Source: Dorea sp.
GTDB lineage: Bacteria > Bacillota_A > Clostridia > Lachnospirales > Lachnospiraceae
Direction: 5' to 3'
Length of the DNA stretch: 14,701 nucleotides
Assembly (NCBI GenBank): GCA_016295505.1
Contig: JAEDLC010000040.1
Coordinates: 1-14,701 of the forward strand
Each line of letters starts with the position of its first letter. Within the stretch, counting starts at the first letter, position 1. A program made the translations under genes and the position numbers. The notes beneath the pieces are model-generated. The model had not been told where the DNA came from. It made no database searches and worked only from the letters and a program-made list of their open reading frames with translations. This document shows positions 8,459 to 14,412 of the stretch, piece after piece.

Positions 8459-9259
8459 ATGAAGTTGACAATATTGGGTACGGGTAACGCAGCGGTTTCG
8501 GAGTGTTATAATACATGTTTTGCAATCTCGGAAGGAAATCAGCATTTCCTTGTTGATGCAGGCGGCGGCAACCGGATCCTGAAGGTTTTAAAGGATACAG
8601 GTATTGATCTGAAGGATATTCATGATATTTTTGTGACCCATGAACATGTGGATCATGTGCTGGGGGTTATCTGGCTGATCCGAATGATCGGACAGCGGAT
8701 GAACCAGGGAAAATACGAAGGGGAGCTGCGTATTTATTGTCACGAGCAGCTTGCGGAGAAGATTCAGGCGATTGCCAATATGACGATTCAGCAGAAGGTG
8801 TGCAGGCATATGGGCGAGAGGATTCGATTTGATGTGGTGAAAAGCGGAGATTGCCGCATGGTCCTAGGGTGTCCGGTGACATTTTTTGATATCGCATCTA
8901 CAAAGGCAAAGCAGTTCGGATTTACCATGCAGCTTTTGGATGGAAGAAAGTTTACCTGCGTGGGTGATGAGCCGTATAATGAGGTGAATTACGAATATGT
9001 AAAAGACAGCGACTGGCTGCTTCATGAGGCATTCTGTCTGTTTGATGAAGCAGATAAGTTCAAGCCTTATGAGAAGCATCACAGTACGGTAAAGGAAGCA
9101 TGTCAGCTGGCGGAAGAACTGAAAGTTACGAATCTCCTTCTGTATCATACAGAGGAAACCCATCTGGCAGAACGTAAACGGTTATACACGGAGGAAGGAA
9201 AACGATACTATCATGGCAATCTGTATGTGCCGGATGATCTGGAAATATTTGAAATATAA
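8459..9259 (+). CDS. MBL-fold metallohydrolase (ribonuclease Z-like)
   Basis: This 266-residue cytosolic protein belongs to the metallo-beta-lactamase fold. The N-terminus LTILGTGNA resembles the first strand of the RNase Z/ElaC group. The metal-binding motif THEHVDH places His61, His63, Asp65 and His66 at a dinuclear site. Further likely metal ligands are in LLHEAFCLFDE and in HHSTVKEA near the C-terminus, where RNase Z-like proteins have a second histidine motif. The long exosite arm typical of true tRNase Z is not evident, so tRNA processing should not be assumed. Other members are phosphodiesterases or hydrolases of unknown substrate. GGAGG (8447-8451) lies 7 nt before the ATG. Close spacing suggests co-transcription with the molybdoenzyme upstream. 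A functional link is only inference. Confidence 0.85.
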   Translation: MKLTILGTGNAAVSECYNTCFAISEGNQHFLVDAGGGNRILKVLKDTGIDLKDIHDIFVTHEHVDHVLGVIWLIRMIGQRMNQGKYEGELRIYCHEQLAEKIQAIANMTIQQKVCRHMGERIRFDVVKSGDCRMVLGCPVTFFDIASTKAKQFGFTMQLLDGRKFTCVGDEPYNEVNYEYVKDSDWLLHEAFCLFDEADKFKPYEKHHSTVKEACQLAEELKVTNLLLYHTEETHLAERKRLYTEEGKRYYHGNLYVPDDLEIFEI

Positions 9260-9263
9260 ACGA

Positions 9264-9371
9264 ATGCCCATGGATAAAAATGTTTCTGTAGAAAAGAAAA
9301 GTCCCGAATTGTCGGGACTTGATACTCTCGCAGCAGTATTTGATGCATATAACGAAGGAATTGCAAAATAA
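9264..9371 (+). CDS. Candidate small protein, 35 aa
   Basis: The ATG at 9264 lies 4 nt after the MBL stop, and the ORF ends at 9371, 15 nt before a strong terminator. The peptide has a charged start (MDKNVSVEKK) and a C-terminal stretch, SGLDTLAAVFDAYNEGIAK, that looks like an amphipathic helix and not like random translation. A second in-frame ATG at 9270 is possible. Against it, there is no good Shine-Dalgarno site, so translation would depend on coupling to the MBL gene, and a perfect 8-bp hairpin (9300-9319) lies inside it. I do not recognise a family. Confidence 0.4.
   Translation: MPMDKNVSVEKKSPELSGLDTLAAVFDAYNEGIAK
9300..9319. repeat. Perfect 8-bp inverted repeat, GC-rich hairpin
   Basis: AGTCCCGA (9300-9307) and TCGGGACT (9312-9319) pair perfectly around a 4-nt ATTG loop. 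On the plus strand no T-run follows, so it is not a normal plus-strand terminator. The A-rich tract just before it (9291-9300) would give a U-rich tail on the minus strand, yet no minus-strand gene ends here. It may be an RNA-stabilising hairpin or chance within a small ORF. Confidence 0.55.
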
Positions 9372-9386
9372 ATCCGGCTGTGTTAT

Positions 9387-9419
9387 AAAGGAGTTGTTAC
9401 CTGGTAACAGCTCCTTTTT
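9387..9419 (+). terminator. Intrinsic terminator after the MBL gene / small ORF
   Basis: Arms of 15 nt (9387-9401 and 9403-9417) pair with one G-T wobble around a tight loop centred on 9402, and the second arm runs into TTTTT (9415-9419). This is a long, stable rho-independent terminator and probably closes the transcript that includes the molybdoenzyme and MBL genes, perhaps jetABC too. It also separates that unit from the thiol-redox genes. Confidence 0.85.
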
Positions 9420-9510
9420 GTAACTACATGTATGAAGAAGGCCGCTTACGTTGGATGCCGCAGGAAGTTATAGATGGAGTATAGGAAAAGTTAAGGAGAA
9501 AATATCTGAA

Positions 9511-10107
9511 ATGAATAGGAAAAAAGTAGCTTTTTGTTTATTGATTGCTGCAATGTGTATGACACTTAGTGCCTGCAGTTCGAAGGAAACAGATGATACA
9601 GAGGAATTGAAAGAAGTGCAGACTGTGACAGATTCGACGGAAGAGGAGACGAAGGAGAGTACCTCTTCCGGGTTCCCGAAAGCAATGCCGGAATTTTCCA
9701 CGATCGATCTACAGGGGAATGTTGCTGCAAATAATGTGTTTTCACAGGCAGATCTGACGGTTGTAAACTTCTGGGCAACTTATTGCAGCCCATGTATCAG
9801 TGAATTACCGGAGCTGGGGGAATGGGCAGAAGAGATGCCGGACAATGTTCAGATCATAGGCATTGTTGTGGATGTGGAGTCAGAAGAGTCGGATCAATAT
9901 GCGTTAGCATGTCAGCTTGCAGAGCAGACCGGTGCGGGATATCAGAATCTGGTGGCAGCCGGAGAATTTGATGATATCATCTATGAGCTGATCGGCGTTC
10001 CGACAACAATTTTTGTAGATAAGGAAGGCAATATCGTCGGAGATCCGATTGTTGGAGCTGATGTAGATGGATATAAAGCATTTGTTGAGGAGTATATGAA
10101 TGAATAA
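9511..10107 (+). CDS. TlpA-like thioredoxin-fold lipoprotein
   Basis: A 198-residue secreted thiol oxidoreductase. The N-terminus has a short basic head (MNRKK), a hydrophobic core and a lipobox LSAC with Cys22 as the lipidated residue, so it should be anchored on the outer face of the membrane. An acidic, Thr/Ser-rich linker (about 25-52) leads to a TlpA/AhpC-type thioredoxin domain with the active site WATYCSPC (Cys92, Cys95) and the cis-proline loop GVPTT (Pro164). Such proteins usually act as reductants of extracytoplasmic disulfides or in cytochrome c maturation and need electrons from a membrane partner. Two candidate partners follow at once. The ATG at 9511 is preferred because translation from it begins with a proper signal peptide. 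Its AAGGAG (9493-9498) is a little far, 12 nt. The stop overlaps the next gene by 8 nt. Confidence 0.9.
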   Translation: MNRKKVAFCLLIAAMCMTLSACSSKETDDTEELKEVQTVTDSTEEETKESTSSGFPKAMPEFSTIDLQGNVAANNVFSQADLTVVNFWATYCSPCISELPELGEWAEEMPDNVQIIGIVVDVESEESDQYALACQLAEQTGAGYQNLVAAGEFDDIIYELIGVPTTIFVDKEGNIVGDPIVGADVDGYKAFVEEYMNE

Positions 10108-10255
10108 AAACAGGAGACAGATCTTCCGGGTCATGCAGATATTTATTCTGGTGGCAGCGTTTGGAATGCTTGCATATGGAATATACCGGGGAGAAGTCTC
10201 CGTGGTTCTGAATAAAGCAGTCAATATCTGCCTGGAATGTATCGGATTGGGATAA
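10100..10255 (+). CDS. Small CxxC membrane protein (CD1871A-like)
   Basis: A 51-residue ORF starts within the end of the TlpA-like gene (8-nt overlap, ATGAATGAATAA), with GAGGAG (10087-10092) 7 nt upstream. The peptide has a basic N-terminus (MNKNRRQIFR), one membrane helix (about residues 11-28), a GIYRGE motif and a C-terminal CLEC motif (Cys44, Cys47). This architecture fits the CD1871A family of tiny CxxC proteins of Clostridia, as I remember it. With the N-terminus inside, the CxxC would lie outside or at the membrane surface, suited to passing electrons between the downstream iron-sulfur membrane protein and the TlpA-like lipoprotein. That role is inferred from gene order and cysteines alone. 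The gene is short enough to be missed by automatic callers. Confidence 0.8.
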   Translation: MNKNRRQIFRVMQIFILVAAFGMLAYGIYRGEVSVVLNKAVNICLECIGLG

Positions 10256-10275
10256 GATCAGTTAGAGGTAAATGG

Positions 10276-11124
10276 ATGAAAATACGTCAGGAAGTAAGAA
10301 GAAAAATAATTCAGATTGCAGCGTTTGGTTATTCCAACACTTATCTTGGTAATTTTATCAACGGCCGGATATACAAAGGAGAGTGGAAGCAGTTCTGTAA
10401 TCCGGGAATGAACTGTTATTCCTGCCCGGCTGCGCGTCTGTCCTGTCCGATCGGTGCGATGCAGGCGGTGAGCGGATCGATACAGTTTCGGTTCAGCTTT
10501 TATGTAATGGGATTTGTGCTGGCGCTCGGTGTGATATTCGGAAGAGCTGTTTGTGGATTCGTATGCCCGTTTGGCCTGATTCAGGAATTGCTCTATAAGA
10601 TGCCATTTCCTAAGAAAAAACTGTGGAAGGGATTTACTTACGTGAAATACCTGATGCTTCTGGTATTTGTACTGGTGCTTCCGGTTGTAAATACAAATAT
10701 AGTGGGGATGGGAGAACCTGCTTTCTGTGAATATATCTGTCCGGTAGGGACGCTGGAAGGCGGGATTCCTCTTCTTGGAACACATCCGGAATTACGCAGT
10801 ATGCTGGGGGCATTATTTTCATTTAAAATGTGCATATTGATTGTAACGTTGATCGGGTGTCTGATGGTCTGTCGGTTTTTCTGTAAAGTGATGTGCCCTC
10901 TGGGGGCAATCTATGGGTTGCTGAATAAAATCAGCCTGTATCATATGGGAATTGACAAAGAGCGGTGCATTTCCTGTGGGATGTGCAGCGCAAACTGTCC
11001 AATGGATGTGGATCCGGTAAAACATCCGGATTCGGCAGAATGTATCCGCTGCGGAAAATGCACGGAAACATGTCCGAAGCAGGCGCTGAGTCTGAAGTTT
11101 CGGTGTCGTATAAAAAGTCAATGA
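10276..11124 (+). CDS. 4Fe-4S membrane protein (NapH/YccM-like)
   Basis: A 282-residue polytopic protein packed with cysteine clusters. In order there is an N-terminal C-x5-C-x2-C-x6-CP group (Cys41, 47, 50, 57); a helix (about 72-88); C-x3-CP (93, 97); a helix (about 122-139); C-x3-CP (151, 155); a helix (about 180-199); C-x3-C-x3-CP (199, 203, 207); and a C-terminal two-cluster ferredoxin domain (231, 234, 237, 241 and 256, 259, 262, 266). The membrane part resembles the NapH/Fer4_5 family, which moves electrons between cytosolic carriers and membrane or external acceptors. I chose the ATG at 10276 because AGAGG (10264-10268) is 7 nt upstream. An in-frame ATG at 10237 would overlap the CxxC gene and lacks a site. 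The neighbours suggest it supplies reducing power to the CxxC peptide and TlpA-like protein. Confidence 0.88.
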   Translation: MKIRQEVRRKIIQIAAFGYSNTYLGNFINGRIYKGEWKQFCNPGMNCYSCPAARLSCPIGAMQAVSGSIQFRFSFYVMGFVLALGVIFGRAVCGFVCPFGLIQELLYKMPFPKKKLWKGFTYVKYLMLLVFVLVLPVVNTNIVGMGEPAFCEYICPVGTLEGGIPLLGTHPELRSMLGALFSFKMCILIVTLIGCLMVCRFFCKVMCPLGAIYGLLNKISLYHMGIDKERCISCGMCSANCPMDVDPVKHPDSAECIRCGKCTETCPKQALSLKFRCRIKSQ

Positions 11125-11135
11125 TTCAAACAGAA

Positions 11136-11163
11136 AAAGAATCGGCTTATGCCGATTCTTTTT
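11136..11163. terminator. Bidirectional intrinsic terminator between convergent genes
   Basis: AAAGAATCGGC (11136-11146) and GCCGATTCTTT (11151-11161) form a perfect 11-bp stem with loop TTAT. T-runs follow on the plus strand (to 11163), and the A-run from 11134 gives a U-run on the minus strand. It lies just after the iron-sulfur gene and about 50 bp beyond the stop of the convergent PLP-enzyme gene, so it can serve both. Confidence 0.85.
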
Positions 11164-11200
11164 CTGGGGAATTTCTTTGAGAGGAATTAATATGGAGACA

Positions 11201-11219
11201 GTATAATCTGAGATTATAC
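11201..11219. repeat. Perfect 9-bp inverted repeat at the 3' end of the PLP-enzyme gene
   Basis: GTATAATCT (11201-11209) and AGATTATAC (11211-11219) mirror each other around a single G. The repeat spans the minus-strand stop codon (11214-11216). No T-run follows on either strand. With a 1-nt spacer it is a better protein-binding palindrome than a hairpin, but its function is unknown and AT-rich palindromes can arise by chance. Confidence 0.5.
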
Positions 11220-12497
11220 GCTTTCAGCAATTTCTTTGGTGATACGAAGGAATCGATCAATATCGTCTGTTCCGTGACAATGGAGAGGAGATACACGGAG
11301 AGCGCCTTCAAGTCCAAGAGATTCTACGATTCTCTGAGAATACGGACTGCTCTTGAGACGTTCAAAGATAGTTACACCATGCTCTAAATATTTCTGAGAG
11401 CACTCTGCATATTCAATGCCTTTAATACCCATTGCAACGATCAGGTCTTTATATGTCAGATCTTCCATATCCACATATACTTCTACATTTTTGATATGAC
11501 GAAGTCCCGGTACTTCATTGGTTCCTTCCAGCATACGATAGAGAAGCGCACGTTCCTGAAGGTGGATCCGATGCATTCCTTCTACGTATAAAGCACGTCT
11601 GTCTGTACTGTCGCTGAAATGCTTTCCAATCTCACATACATAATCAATGACAGCCATCATAGCGGCAAAGTTTCCCGGTGTAGGGGTTCCAAGCGCCCAT
11701 ACATTTGCTGGTTTGTGAGTCAGTTTGCGGTGAGACATAACTGCAACCCGGTCAGATACATATGCGAATCCGCATCCACGTACACCGAAGAATTTATAAG
11801 GTGCAAAGTTTGCCACGTCTACGCCCCAGTCTTCTACATCAATAACAGCATGAGGTGCATGCTGTACAGCATCGCTTACAATATAAATATCTGGATTGAT
11901 CTCTTTTGCACGGCGGGCAATTTCTTTGATATCCATGATATTTCCGGAAATATTTGATGCAGCCATAATACTTAACAGTACGGTATCCTTGTCTACATAT
12001 TTCATGACTTCATCCGGGTCAATTCCACCGGTTGTCTTGTTGGCAGGAACGACACGGAACTCACGTCCTGTCTTTTCGCAGTAATACTCTACAGCATCAT
12101 GAGCTGATGGATGTTCCAGTGAAGAGGTAACAGCATTCTTTCCCCATCCGGCACCTTCCATAATTGTGCCCACTGCATGGAACATTGTCTGAGAAGCAGA
12201 TAACTCCGTGATCAAAGCACCACTTTTTGCTCCAAATACGATCTCCAGGATTTCTTTTGTTCCGTCGCTTACGTAGTGTGATAATTCATATCCTCTTCCA
12301 CGTACACGTTCCGGGCAGTCCGGAAATTCTTCTACAGCAGCTTTTACTTCTACAGCTTTTTTTAATCTCAGAGAACCTCCGGAATTTTCAAAAAAGAGGC
12401 GGGAACCATATTTCGGATCGTCGTCCGCATAACAAAATTGTTCTTTTAAACTTCTCTGATATTCATCAGAAAATAATATTCCATTTTTCGTATCCAT
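11214..12497 (-). CDS. Class V aminotransferase-fold PLP enzyme (desulfurase-like fold)
   Basis: A 427-residue soluble PLP enzyme of the class V aminotransferase family (NifS/SufS and isopenicillin N epimerase group). The PLP lysine is Lys235 in FAPYKFFG. Asp209, Gln212 and His213 in SDAVQHAPH match the residues that hold and stack on the cofactor ring. The C-terminal region (LRVSPLHCHGTDDIDRFL) keeps the substrate-carboxylate Arg position but lacks a recognisable SufS/NifS catalytic-Cys loop, so a cysteine desulfurase role is doubtful; lyase, epimerase or transaminase chemistry is possible. AAGGAGG (minus strand, about 12505-12511) is 7 nt before the ATG at 12495-12497. It is divergent from the LysR gene and shares a promoter region with it, so it is a likely target. 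The substrate is unknown. Confidence 0.85.
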   Translation of the reverse strand: MDTKNGILFSDEYQRSLKEQFCYADDDPKYGSRLFFENSGGSLRLKKAVEVKAAVEEFPDCPERVRGRGYELSHYVSDGTKEILEIVFGAKSGALITELSASQTMFHAVGTIMEGAGWGKNAVTSSLEHPSAHDAVEYYCEKTGREFRVVPANKTTGGIDPDEVMKYVDKDTVLLSIMAASNISGNIMDIKEIARRAKEINPDIYIVSDAVQHAPHAVIDVEDWGVDVANFAPYKFFGVRGCGFAYVSDRVAVMSHRKLTHKPANVWALGTPTPGNFAAMMAVIDYVCEIGKHFSDSTDRRALYVEGMHRIHLQERALLYRMLEGTNEVPGLRHIKNVEVYVDMEDLTYKDLIVAMGIKGIEYAECSQKYLEHGVTIFERLKSSPYSQRIVESLGLEGALRVSPLHCHGTDDIDRFLRITKEIAESV

Positions 12498-12544
12498 AAT
12501 GCATCCTCCTTGTTTGGACGTTTTTTCTTTTCTTCTTGGTTTTT

Positions 12545-12573
12545 ATCATAGCACGAAGAAATGGAATTGAGAA
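12545..12573 (-). promoter_or_regulatory. Candidate promoter of the PLP-enzyme gene
   Basis: Read on the minus strand, TTCTCA (12573-12568) and TATGAT (12550-12545) are 17 nt apart, with 4 of 6 and 5 of 6 consensus matches. Its -35 box lies on top of the -35 box of the LysR promoter (12567-12572), a typical arrangement for a LysR regulator that controls itself and a divergent target. Confidence 0.45.
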
Positions 12574-12595
12574 ATGAATAATTTTGCTGTATAAT
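12567..12595 (+). promoter_or_regulatory. Sigma-A promoter of the LysR gene
   Basis: TTGAGA (12567-12572), a 17-nt spacer and a perfect TATAAT (12590-12595). The start point would be near 12602, leaving a leader of about 24 nt with GGAGGA (12615-12620) before the ATG at 12626. This is the strongest promoter match in the window. Confidence 0.75.
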
Positions 12596-12625
12596 ATTAA
12601 AAAAATTTATATTTGGAGGAGAAAG

Positions 12626-13534
12626 ATGAATTTATCGGAAATAGAAACATTTTTAATGATTGTGAAAACAAAAAATATTACAAAGACAGCGGAAAATCTG
12701 TTTTTGTCACAGCCAACGGTCAGTCACAGACTGAAATCTCTGGAAGAAGAACTGGGGGTAAAACTTCTTACCAGAAAAAAAGGATATAAACAGATTGAAC
12801 TGACGATGCAGGGAGAGGAATTCATTCCGATTGCAGAACGATGGATCTCTGTGTGGCAGGAAATGCAGGCATTAAAGGACAACAGGCAGAAACTGTATCT
12901 GACGATTGGGTGTACGGATACTCTGAACAGTGCCATGATGTATGACTTATATAGAAGTATGCTGGATGAAGAAGAACAGATTATGAATCTGAAAGTCAAG
13001 ACACATTATTCGTCAGAAATCTATCAATATCTGGAGAATCATGATATTGATCTTGGATTTGTGCATCATCATCTTCATTTTAAAAATACGGTTGCGAATC
13101 CAATTCTGGAGGAGAAGATGTATATTATTCAATCAGAAAATGCAGCGGTTCAAAGAGAATATATTCATACCGATGAATTGGATTTAAGTCGAGAAATATT
13201 TCTCAGTTGGGAGGCTGATTATCAGATTTGGCATGATCAATGGGTAACAAAGGGAGTGCGTCCCCGTTTTCAGGTCGATACCTTTGAATTATTATTTCAC
13301 CTTCTTTCTAAGGAAAATATGTGGGCGATTGCGCCGATTACCGTTGCAGAGAGGATTCAGAAGCTGCGTCCGGTAACGGTCAGTGAGATTGCCAATAAGA
13401 CCAAACCTCCAAAGCGTATTACCTATATGATTAAACATAAATATCCGAATGAAGCAACGCTTCGTTCAGTCCAGGTATTTGAAGAACGTCTGGAGGCTTA
13501 TTTGCGGGATAAAGACTGGGGATATCTGGGCTAA
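12626..13534 (+). CDS. LysR family transcriptional regulator
   Basis: A 302-residue regulator of standard LysR length. The N-terminal winged helix-turn-helix (residues 1-60) has the family pattern, with the helix-turn-helix at about 18-38 (NLFLSQPTVSHRLKSLEEEL) followed by the wing (GVKLLTRKKG). A linker helix leads to a periplasmic-binding-protein-like effector domain from about residue 90 (LTIGCTDTLNS). The ATG at 12626 is chosen because GGAGGA is 5 nt upstream and the product then begins at the usual family position. An in-frame upstream ATG at 12584 lies before the predicted transcript start. It is divergent from the PLP-enzyme gene and lies 149 bp before pxpB, so one or both may be targets. 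No terminator is visible after it. Its effector cannot be read from sequence. Confidence 0.93.
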   Translation: MNLSEIETFLMIVKTKNITKTAENLFLSQPTVSHRLKSLEEELGVKLLTRKKGYKQIELTMQGEEFIPIAERWISVWQEMQALKDNRQKLYLTIGCTDTLNSAMMYDLYRSMLDEEEQIMNLKVKTHYSSEIYQYLENHDIDLGFVHHHLHFKNTVANPILEEKMYIIQSENAAVQREYIHTDELDLSREIFLSWEADYQIWHDQWVTKGVRPRFQVDTFELLFHLLSKENMWAIAPITVAERIQKLRPVTVSEIANKTKPPKRITYMIKHKYPNEATLRSVQVFEERLEAYLRDKDWGYLG

Positions 13535-13569
13535 TAATAAAAAAAGTTAATATATTATAGCAAAATAAT

Positions 13570-13602
13570 TTATTTTATTTAATAAAAACCTTGTGTTATA
13601 CT
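13570..13602 (+). promoter_or_regulatory. Extended -10 promoter and LysR-type dyad upstream of pxpB
   Basis: TGT plus TATACT (13594-13602) forms an extended -10 element. No good -35 is present, which suits a promoter that needs an activator. Just upstream, TTATT (13570-13574), 6 nt and AATAA (13581-13585) form a dyad of the T-N-A style bound by LysR proteins. The surrounding DNA is very AT-rich, so the dyad could be chance. Confidence 0.4.
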
Positions 13603-13643
13603 TTAGTCAATCAATCAAAGATATCACAGAAAAAAATTAGTAA

Positions 13644-13667
13644 ATGTTCACAAAAACCTTTGAACAT
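13644..13667 (+). repeat. 7-bp inverted repeat in the pxpB leader
   Basis: ATGTTCA (13644-13650) and TGAACAT (13661-13667) flank a 10-nt spacer, ending 2 nt before the AAGGAGG of pxpB (13670-13676). As RNA it would form a hairpin next to the ribosome binding site. As DNA it could be an operator downstream of the promoter. Confidence 0.45.
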
Positions 13668-13683
13668 GAAAGGAGGACGTCTG

Positions 13684-14412
13684 ATGGAGGCAAAATTCTT
13701 ACTTGTCGGAGATGCGGCGATCTCGGTTCAGATGGGAGATGAGATCAGCCTGGAAGTCAATCAGCTGGTGAGAATGCTTTATCAGGAATTGACCAGGAAT
13801 CCGATTGAAGGAGTTACAGAAATGGTCCCAACCTATGTATCATTGATGATCCATTACAGACCGGATGTAATCAGATATGAGGAGTTAAAGGCAAGAATAC
13901 AGGTGCAGATGCAGCATATGGAAAATGTTGAGGGACAGTCGGGAACTGTCAAAGAGGTTCCGATCTGCTACGGCGGAGAATTTGGACCGGATCTTGAGGA
14001 TTGTGCAGCGTTTGAAAACATTTCCACACAGGAACTGATCCGGATGCATTCAGAACATGAATATCTTGCATACATGTTGGGATTTGCTCCGGGACATGCA
14101 TATATGTCAAGATTCGAAGAGCCGTTTCATTTCAAGAGAAGAGAATCTCCAAGAGTACATATTCCCGGGCGATCCATCGTGGCACAGTTATACCAGTCCA
14201 ATTTAATCCCTTTTGATCAGCCTTGCGGATGGAATATTCTGGGTATGACGCCTCTTACAATATGTGATTATTCAAAAGAAGATCCATTTCTTGTGAGAGC
14301 CGGAGAGTGGGTGAAATTTATTCCGATTACAAAAAGAGAATATGAACTCATCCGGAAAGATGTTGAAAGAGGAACTTATCGTTTGAAAACATATGAAAAG
14401 GTGGTGAAATAA
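13684..14412 (+). CDS. pxpB: 5-oxoprolinase subunit PxpB (KipI-like)
   Basis: A 242-residue member of the allophanate hydrolase subunit 1/KipI family, of usual length. Family motifs are GFAPGHAYM (residues 133-141), IPGRSIVA (160-167) and PCGWNILGMTP (180-190). With PxpC and PxpA it forms the ATP-dependent 5-oxoprolinase that opens pyroglutamate to glutamate in the cytoplasm, disposing of a damage product of glutamine. In Bacillus the homologue was first described as KipI, an inhibitor of a sporulation kinase. The ATG at 13684 has AAGGAGG (13670-13676) 7 nt upstream. An upstream in-frame start at 13591 would fall inside the promoter. Its stop shares one base with the pxpC start, showing tight coupling. 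pxpA is not in the window. Confidence 0.92.
   Translation: MEAKFLLVGDAAISVQMGDEISLEVNQLVRMLYQELTRNPIEGVTEMVPTYVSLMIHYRPDVIRYEELKARIQVQMQHMENVEGQSGTVKEVPICYGGEFGPDLEDCAAFENISTQELIRMHSEHEYLAYMLGFAPGHAYMSRFEEPFHFKRRESPRVHIPGRSIVAQLYQSNLIPFDQPCGWNILGMTPLTICDYSKEDPFLVRAGEWVKFIPITKREYELIRKDVERGTYRLKTYEKVVK

Noticed and set aside
8459..9259. True tRNase Z (rnz) annotation
   Set aside because: The histidine motifs fit the fold, but the flexible arm typical of tRNase Z is not evident and the context is metabolic.
9300..9319. Plus-strand terminator at the AGTCCCGA hairpin
   Set aside because: No T-run follows it. The convincing terminator is at 9387-9419.
9428..9484. 18-codon ORF between the terminator and the TlpA-like gene
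   Set aside because: There is no ribosome binding site and the peptide has no leader-peptide features such as repeated regulatory codons.
10258..10785. Open frame on the minus strand (175 codons)
   Set aside because: It is antisense to the iron-sulfur membrane protein, whose cysteine motifs are clearly real.
13535..13683. Mobile-element scar or insertion in the AT-rich gap before pxpB
   Set aside because: There are no terminal repeats, target duplication or transposase remnants. AT richness fits a promoter region.
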